NCBI RefSeq assembly: GCF_037201915.1
Contig: NZ_CP147505.1
Location: forward strand, 1,860,001-1,924,000
Source: Haloplanus sp. CK5-1
GTDB taxonomy: Archaea > Halobacteriota > Halobacteria > Halobacteriales > Haloferacaceae
DNA: 64,000 bases
Direction: 5' to 3'
Below, piece after piece: positions 60,824 to 64,000 of the stretch. How positions within the stretch are numbered: the first letter of the stretch is position 1; every line of letters begins with the position of its first letter. A program made the translations under genes and the position numbers. Under the pieces are notes generated by a model. The model was not told the origin of the DNA and made no database searches. It saw only the letters and a list, made by a program, of their open reading frames with translations.

Positions 60824-61979
60824 CGTCGAACACCAGCACGGGCCGAACTGTAGCTGCGAGAGCTGTGGAGATCCGCGATCGATGGATTTCCTCGATAAGT
60901 ACCTCACCGTCTGGATCTTCGGCGCGATGGCGATCGGCGTCGGGCTGGGATTCGTTGCCCCGTCGGTCACGCAACCGATTCAGGACCTCCATCTCGTCGA
61001 GATCGGACTGATTCTGATGATGTATCCGCCGCTGGCAAAGGCGGACTACTCACAGCTCCGAGCCGTCTTCAGCAACTGGCGGGTTCTCGGATTGAGCCTC
61101 GTCCAGAACTGGCTCATCGGCCCGACGCTGATGTTCGGGCTCGCCGTGATCTTCTTCAGCGGGCTCGTTCCCGGTCTTCCCGCACGTCCCGAGTTCTTCC
61201 TCGGTCTCGTGTTCATCGGGATGGCCCGCTGCATCGCGATGGTACTCGTCTGGAACGAACTCGCGGAGGGCTCAACGGAGTACGTGACCGGCCTAGTCGC
61301 GTTCAACAGCCTCTTTCAGATCGTCACCTACGGGGTCTACGTCTGGTTCTTCGGACTCTTTCTCCCGCCGTTGCTCGGCATGGAGAGCCTCGTCGCCGGT
61401 ATCCAAACGTTCGACGTGACGCCGATGCAGGTGTTTCAGGCGATCGTGATCTTCCTCGGGATTCCTTTCGTCGGCGGATTCCTCACGCGGTACGTCGGCA
61501 CCCGAGCGAAGGGCCAGCAGTGGTACGACGACGAGTTCGTCCCGAAGATCGACCCGCTCACGCTCGTCGCGCTCCTCTTTACCGTCATCGTGATGTTCGC
61601 CACGCAGGGCGAGAACATCGTCGCGTCGCCGGGTGACGTGCTCCTGATCGCTGTGCCCCTCACGATCTATTTCGTCGTGATGTTCCTCGTGAGTTTCGGG
61701 ATGGGCAAGGGTATCGGCGCGGACTACTCGACGACGACGGCCATCGGGTTCACCGCCGCCTCGAACAACTTCGAACTTGCCATCGCGGTCGCTGTCGCGG
61801 TGTTCGGCGTTGGCTCCGGCGTCGCGTTCACCACCGTCGTCGGCCCACTTATCGAGGTCCCGGTGCTGCTCGCGCTGGTCAACGTCGCGCTCTACTTCCA
61901 GCGAAAGTTCGATTGGAGTGGTGCCACGACGGGCCAGCTTACACCGACTGGATCGGATCCAACTCCCGAGGACGATTGA
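60816..61979 (+). CDS. arsB: Arsenite efflux transporter ACR3
   Basis: This 387-residue membrane transporter has about ten helices. The N-terminal Cys-rich NCSCESCG stretch and VFIGMARCIAMVLVWNELAEG with the conserved Cys of ACR3 are visible. It extrudes arsenite from the cell. The start overlaps the arsR stop region by 8 nt. The segment AIGFTAASNNFELAIAVAVAVFG is also typical of the family. Clearly part of the ars operon. Confidence 0.95.
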   Translation: MSNVEHQHGPNCSCESCGDPRSMDFLDKYLTVWIFGAMAIGVGLGFVAPSVTQPIQDLHLVEIGLILMMYPPLAKADYSQLRAVFSNWRVLGLSLVQNWLIGPTLMFGLAVIFFSGLVPGLPARPEFFLGLVFIGMARCIAMVLVWNELAEGSTEYVTGLVAFNSLFQIVTYGVYVWFFGLFLPPLLGMESLVAGIQTFDVTPMQVFQAIVIFLGIPFVGGFLTRYVGTRAKGQQWYDDEFVPKIDPLTLVALLFTVIVMFATQGENIVASPGDVLLIAVPLTIYFVVMFLVSFGMGKGIGADYSTTTAIGFTAASNNFELAIAVAVAVFGVGSGVAFTTVVGPLIEVPVLLALVNVALYFQRKFDWSGATTGQLTPTGSDPTPEDD

Positions 61980-61994
61980 GCGCGCTACGATTCA

Positions 61995-62465
61995 ATGACT
62001 CATCAGACAGATTCTGTCGACCCCCTTCGTCTCGCGTTCGTCTGCGTGGAAAACGCGGGTCGAAGTCAGATCGCGACCGCCGTCGCCGAAACGCAACTTC
62101 GGATTCAGGACCGGACGGACGTCGAGATCCGCAGCGGTGGAACGGACCCTGCTGGAGAGATCTATCCGACCGTCGTCGACGTGATGCGCGAGAAGGGCTA
62201 CGATCTGTCGACTCGGACGCCGACACGGATCTCCCGTGAGACCTTGGGAGAGTGCGACGTCGTCGCCCTGATGGGGTGTTCGTTGTTGGTCGACGACCTC
62301 CCGGCGGGCGTGGTCGTCCGTGACTGGGGGTTCATCGATCCGGCGGATGCCGATGTGGAGTCCGTCTGGGCGATCAGTACGGAGATCGAACAGCGCGTCA
62401 TCGAACTGCTCGCTGACCTGCCGACTGAAGCGGAACGACGAACCAACACACACCAGCTACAATGA
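61995..62465 (+). CDS. arsC: Arsenate reductase-like low-molecular-weight phosphatase (first copy)
   Basis: This 156-residue LMW-PTPase-fold protein is predicted to reduce arsenate to arsenite. The P-loop CVENAGRSQ is followed by an Asp in VVVRDWGFIDP. A single Cys in VALMGCSLLVDD is present, but the second Cys of the classic thioredoxin-coupled pair is missing, so the electron pathway may differ. It lies 15 nt after acr3 and overlaps the next arsC (ATGA). Confidence 0.88.
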   Translation: MTHQTDSVDPLRLAFVCVENAGRSQIATAVAETQLRIQDRTDVEIRSGGTDPAGEIYPTVVDVMREKGYDLSTRTPTRISRETLGECDVVALMGCSLLVDDLPAGVVVRDWGFIDPADADVESVWAISTEIEQRVIELLADLPTEAERRTNTHQLQ

Positions 62466-62917
62466 CTGAACACAGCGACACCGATCCGATTCGAATCGCT
62501 TTCATGTGCGTCCAGAACGCTGGCCGCTCCCAGATGTCGACGGCCTTTGCGGAGCGCGAACGGGAGCGACGCGGACTTGAGGACCGCATCGAAATCCTCA
62601 CCGGGGGGACCCATCCAGCCGACCACGTACACGACGAGGTCGTTGAGATAATGGACGAAGCGGGATTCGATCTCTCCGACCGAACACCACGAGAGATCAC
62701 GCTGGACGAGCTCCAGTCCTGCGACTACGTCGCCACGATGGGGTGTTCGACGCTCGACGTCGGTGATGTCGGCGAGGACGTCGATATCCGAGATTGGGCA
62801 CTCGACGACCCGGACGGTCAGGATCCCGATCGAGTGCGCGAAATCCGCGACGAAATCGAGCGTCGGGTTAGTAGTCTGTTCGAGGAAATCGAAGACGCCG
62901 AGATTTCATCACCATAG
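62462..62917 (+). CDS. arsC: Arsenate reductase-like low-molecular-weight phosphatase (second copy)
   Basis: This 151-residue paralogue of the preceding gene has P-loop CVQNAGRSQ, GGTHPADHVHDEVVEIMDEAG, TMGCSTLDVGDVG and an Asp in VDIRDWALDDPDG. As in copy one, only one of the two resolving Cys positions is present. The pair may work together or have different substrates. The start overlaps the preceding stop, so all four ars genes are likely one transcript. Confidence 0.88.
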   Translation: MTEHSDTDPIRIAFMCVQNAGRSQMSTAFAERERERRGLEDRIEILTGGTHPADHVHDEVVEIMDEAGFDLSDRTPREITLDELQSCDYVATMGCSTLDVGDVGEDVDIRDWALDDPDGQDPDRVREIRDEIERRVSSLFEEIEDAEISSP

Positions 62918-63076
62918 AAGGAACACGCGAGGGCCCATAGAAGTTGAGGCCGCACCTCTCAATGCATAAGATTGGATTCGACGGTTGAACGCCAATCGTT
63001 TTCCCCGCTACCCTCTTCGGTTGAATTGTATCGATCGCCGAGTACGTCGCACCGGCTATGTGTACAGATAGAACGT

Positions 63077-63364
63077 ATGCCACTCGCTCAACTCCTCGAA
63101 CAATATGTCAGTCTGGGCATCTTCGTCCTCGCTGCAGGCATGAGTGTACTCAGCTTCCTCGCATGGCGGCGGGAACGTGATCGTCGTATGTGGATCGTTA
63201 CGCTCGGGTACGCGATGTTCGCCGTCTACGGACTTATCGTGTTTCTCGAGTACCCGCTGCTCCCGTACTTCCCGTACGCTACGCTGGAATTACTCGAACA
63301 CGGGAGTGCAATCCTGATCCTCGGTGGCCTCCTGGCGTTTTTCATCGCTTTGACGCGAAACTGA
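63077..63364 (+). CDS. Small multi-helix membrane protein next to a wHTH regulator
   Basis: This 95-residue protein has three hydrophobic segments (LGIFVLAAGMSVLSFLAW, WIVTLGYAMFAVYGLIVFLEY, HGSAILILGGLLAFFIALT) separated by short polar loops. ATG 63077 gives the membrane-protein start; the longer frame from 62972 is non-hydrophobic. It is followed 3 nt later by the winged-helix gene, a pairing common in haloarchaea that suggests sensor-regulator function (inference). No ligand motif is seen. Confidence 0.75.
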   Translation: MPLAQLLEQYVSLGIFVLAAGMSVLSFLAWRRERDRRMWIVTLGYAMFAVYGLIVFLEYPLLPYFPYATLELLEHGSAILILGGLLAFFIALTRN

Positions 63365-63367
63365 GCA

Positions 63368-63889
63368 ATGTCGGACCCGGATCTCGAATTGGCCTCTCGG
63401 CGGGAAATCTACCAGCGGATAGCCGATAAGCCCGGGATTCACTTTCGTGCGCTCCTTGACGACCTTGAGTACGCACAGGGGACGCTCCAGTACCAGCTCG
63501 GGTGGCTCGCCGACGAGACCCTTATCGATGTCTCGGACGACGGCAAGTACACGCGGTACTATCCGGCCGCCGAGTTCGACGAAGCCGATCGGACAGTGAT
63601 GAACGCGTTGCGCCGGGAATACAGTCGTCGCATCCTCGCACATCTTCTCACGGACGGTCCGCTCTCGACGACCGAGCTCAGCGACCGCTTGGACAAGGCG
63701 CAATCGACGGTCTCGTGGCATCTATCAAAGCTCGCCGAAGTCGAACTCGTGACGAAAGAGCGCGACGGCCGAAGTGTCGTCTACGAGGTCAGCGATCCCG
63801 ACCGCGTCAAGTACCTCTACACGGTTCACCGTCGCTCGTTCACAGACAAAGTCGTCGACCGTATCATAGGCCTCTGGGACAGCTACTAA
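63368..63889 (+). CDS. Two-domain winged-helix regulator
   Basis: This 173-residue protein holds two winged-helix domains. The first (ASRREIYQRIADKPGIHFRALLDDLE, GTLQYQLGWLADETLI) and the second (RRILAHLLTDGPLSTTELSDRLD, STVSWHLSKLAEVELV) both have an HTH and wing. A short helix follows at the C-terminus. It is predicted to bind DNA. The tandem domain order is typical of haloarchaeal regulators. The adjacent small membrane protein is probably its partner. ATG 63368 begins it. Confidence 0.88.
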   Translation: MSDPDLELASRREIYQRIADKPGIHFRALLDDLEYAQGTLQYQLGWLADETLIDVSDDGKYTRYYPAAEFDEADRTVMNALRREYSRRILAHLLTDGPLSTTELSDRLDKAQSTVSWHLSKLAEVELVTKERDGRSVVYEVSDPDRVKYLYTVHRRSFTDKVVDRIIGLWDSY

Positions 63890-64000
63890 CCCGGGGTCGT
63901 GTTCGACGGAATCCCTCGAAGCATCAACAGACGCAACAGGAGCACGTACACGAGAAACGCCACTGAGGGTCCCAGCAGAGGACGGATGAGTCCCGTCAGA
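63886..64000 (-). CDS. Partial membrane protein (C-terminal end)
   Basis: An open minus-strand frame enters from the right edge and ends with TAG at 63886-63888. It carries a hydrophobic helix (SVAFLVYVLLLRLLML) and the short tail RGIPSNTTPG. The stop overlaps that of the winged-helix gene. Only the last 37 or so residues are visible, so the identity is unknown. Confidence 0.5.
   Translation of the reverse strand, partial: LTGLIRPLLGPSVAFLVYVLLLRLLMLRGIPSNTTPG

Noticed and set aside
60041-60970. 309-codon minus-strand frame opposite arsR
   Set aside because: It is antisense to arsR and its control region with no domain. The arsR/ACR3 genes explain the DNA.

Overview
The window is chromosomal DNA of a halophilic archaeon (class Halobacteria). 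The sequence is very GC-rich and its proteins are acidic and rich in Asp and Glu. Many start codons lie about 25-30 nt after an A/T-rich TATA-like element, the leaderless pattern usual in haloarchaea. The gene set is also typical: a proteasome beta subunit with a 49-residue propeptide, topoisomerase VI beside DNA gyrase, a bat-type regulator, and an ISH8-type insertion sequence. The species cannot be fixed from the sequence alone.

Left part (1-28.4 kb), core functions: the end of a malic enzyme, UspA, a PAC2 proteasome-assembly-like protein, the GrpE/DnaK/DnaJ chaperone system, nucleoside salvage (cytidine deaminase, uridine phosphorylase), a type II NADH dehydrogenase-like protein, an HTH regulator, arginase, gyrB-gyrA divergent from top6B-top6A (top6B carries a 568-residue intein), DNA ligase, a glutamate-cysteine-ligase-like protein, the proteasome beta subunit and several small haloarchaeal proteins.

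Middle (28.4-36.6 kb), branched-chain amino acids: ilvB-ilvN-ilvC-(38-codon ORF)-leuC-leuD-leuB is one tightly overlapping minus-strand transcription unit, with leuA just upstream. A 17-codon ORF overlaps the ilvB start. leuA seems to need a one-base frame correction in a C run just after its leaderless ATG.

36.7-55.5 kb holds small hypothetical genes, regulators, an MFS transporter, menE, methylmalonyl-CoA epimerase and mutase (about 6.5 kb apart), a Tat-exported beta-helix protein, a phnD-phnC-phnE-phnE phosphate/phosphonate importer with a HAD hydrolase, a 51-residue C2H2 zinc-finger protein, an SHOCT membrane protein, a chemotaxis transducer and a creatininase-family protein.

55.5-60.4 kb is a gene graveyard. 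It contains a decayed binding-protein gene, an apparently intact ISH8-type element without target duplication, the 3' end of an IS66-type transposase, the 3' half of a pilus assembly (PilC/TadC-like) gene in AT-rich DNA, and a frameshifted GAF/PAS sensor remnant. Next comes an arsenic resistance operon (arsR-acr3-arsC-arsC) with a candidate ArsR operator, then a small membrane protein paired with a two-domain winged-helix regulator at the right edge.

I saw no tRNA, rRNA or CRISPR array. No complete new defence or conflict system is evident. The most unusual features are the intein, the overlapping micro-ORFs of the ilv/leu unit, the zinc-finger microprotein and the rearranged accessory segment.
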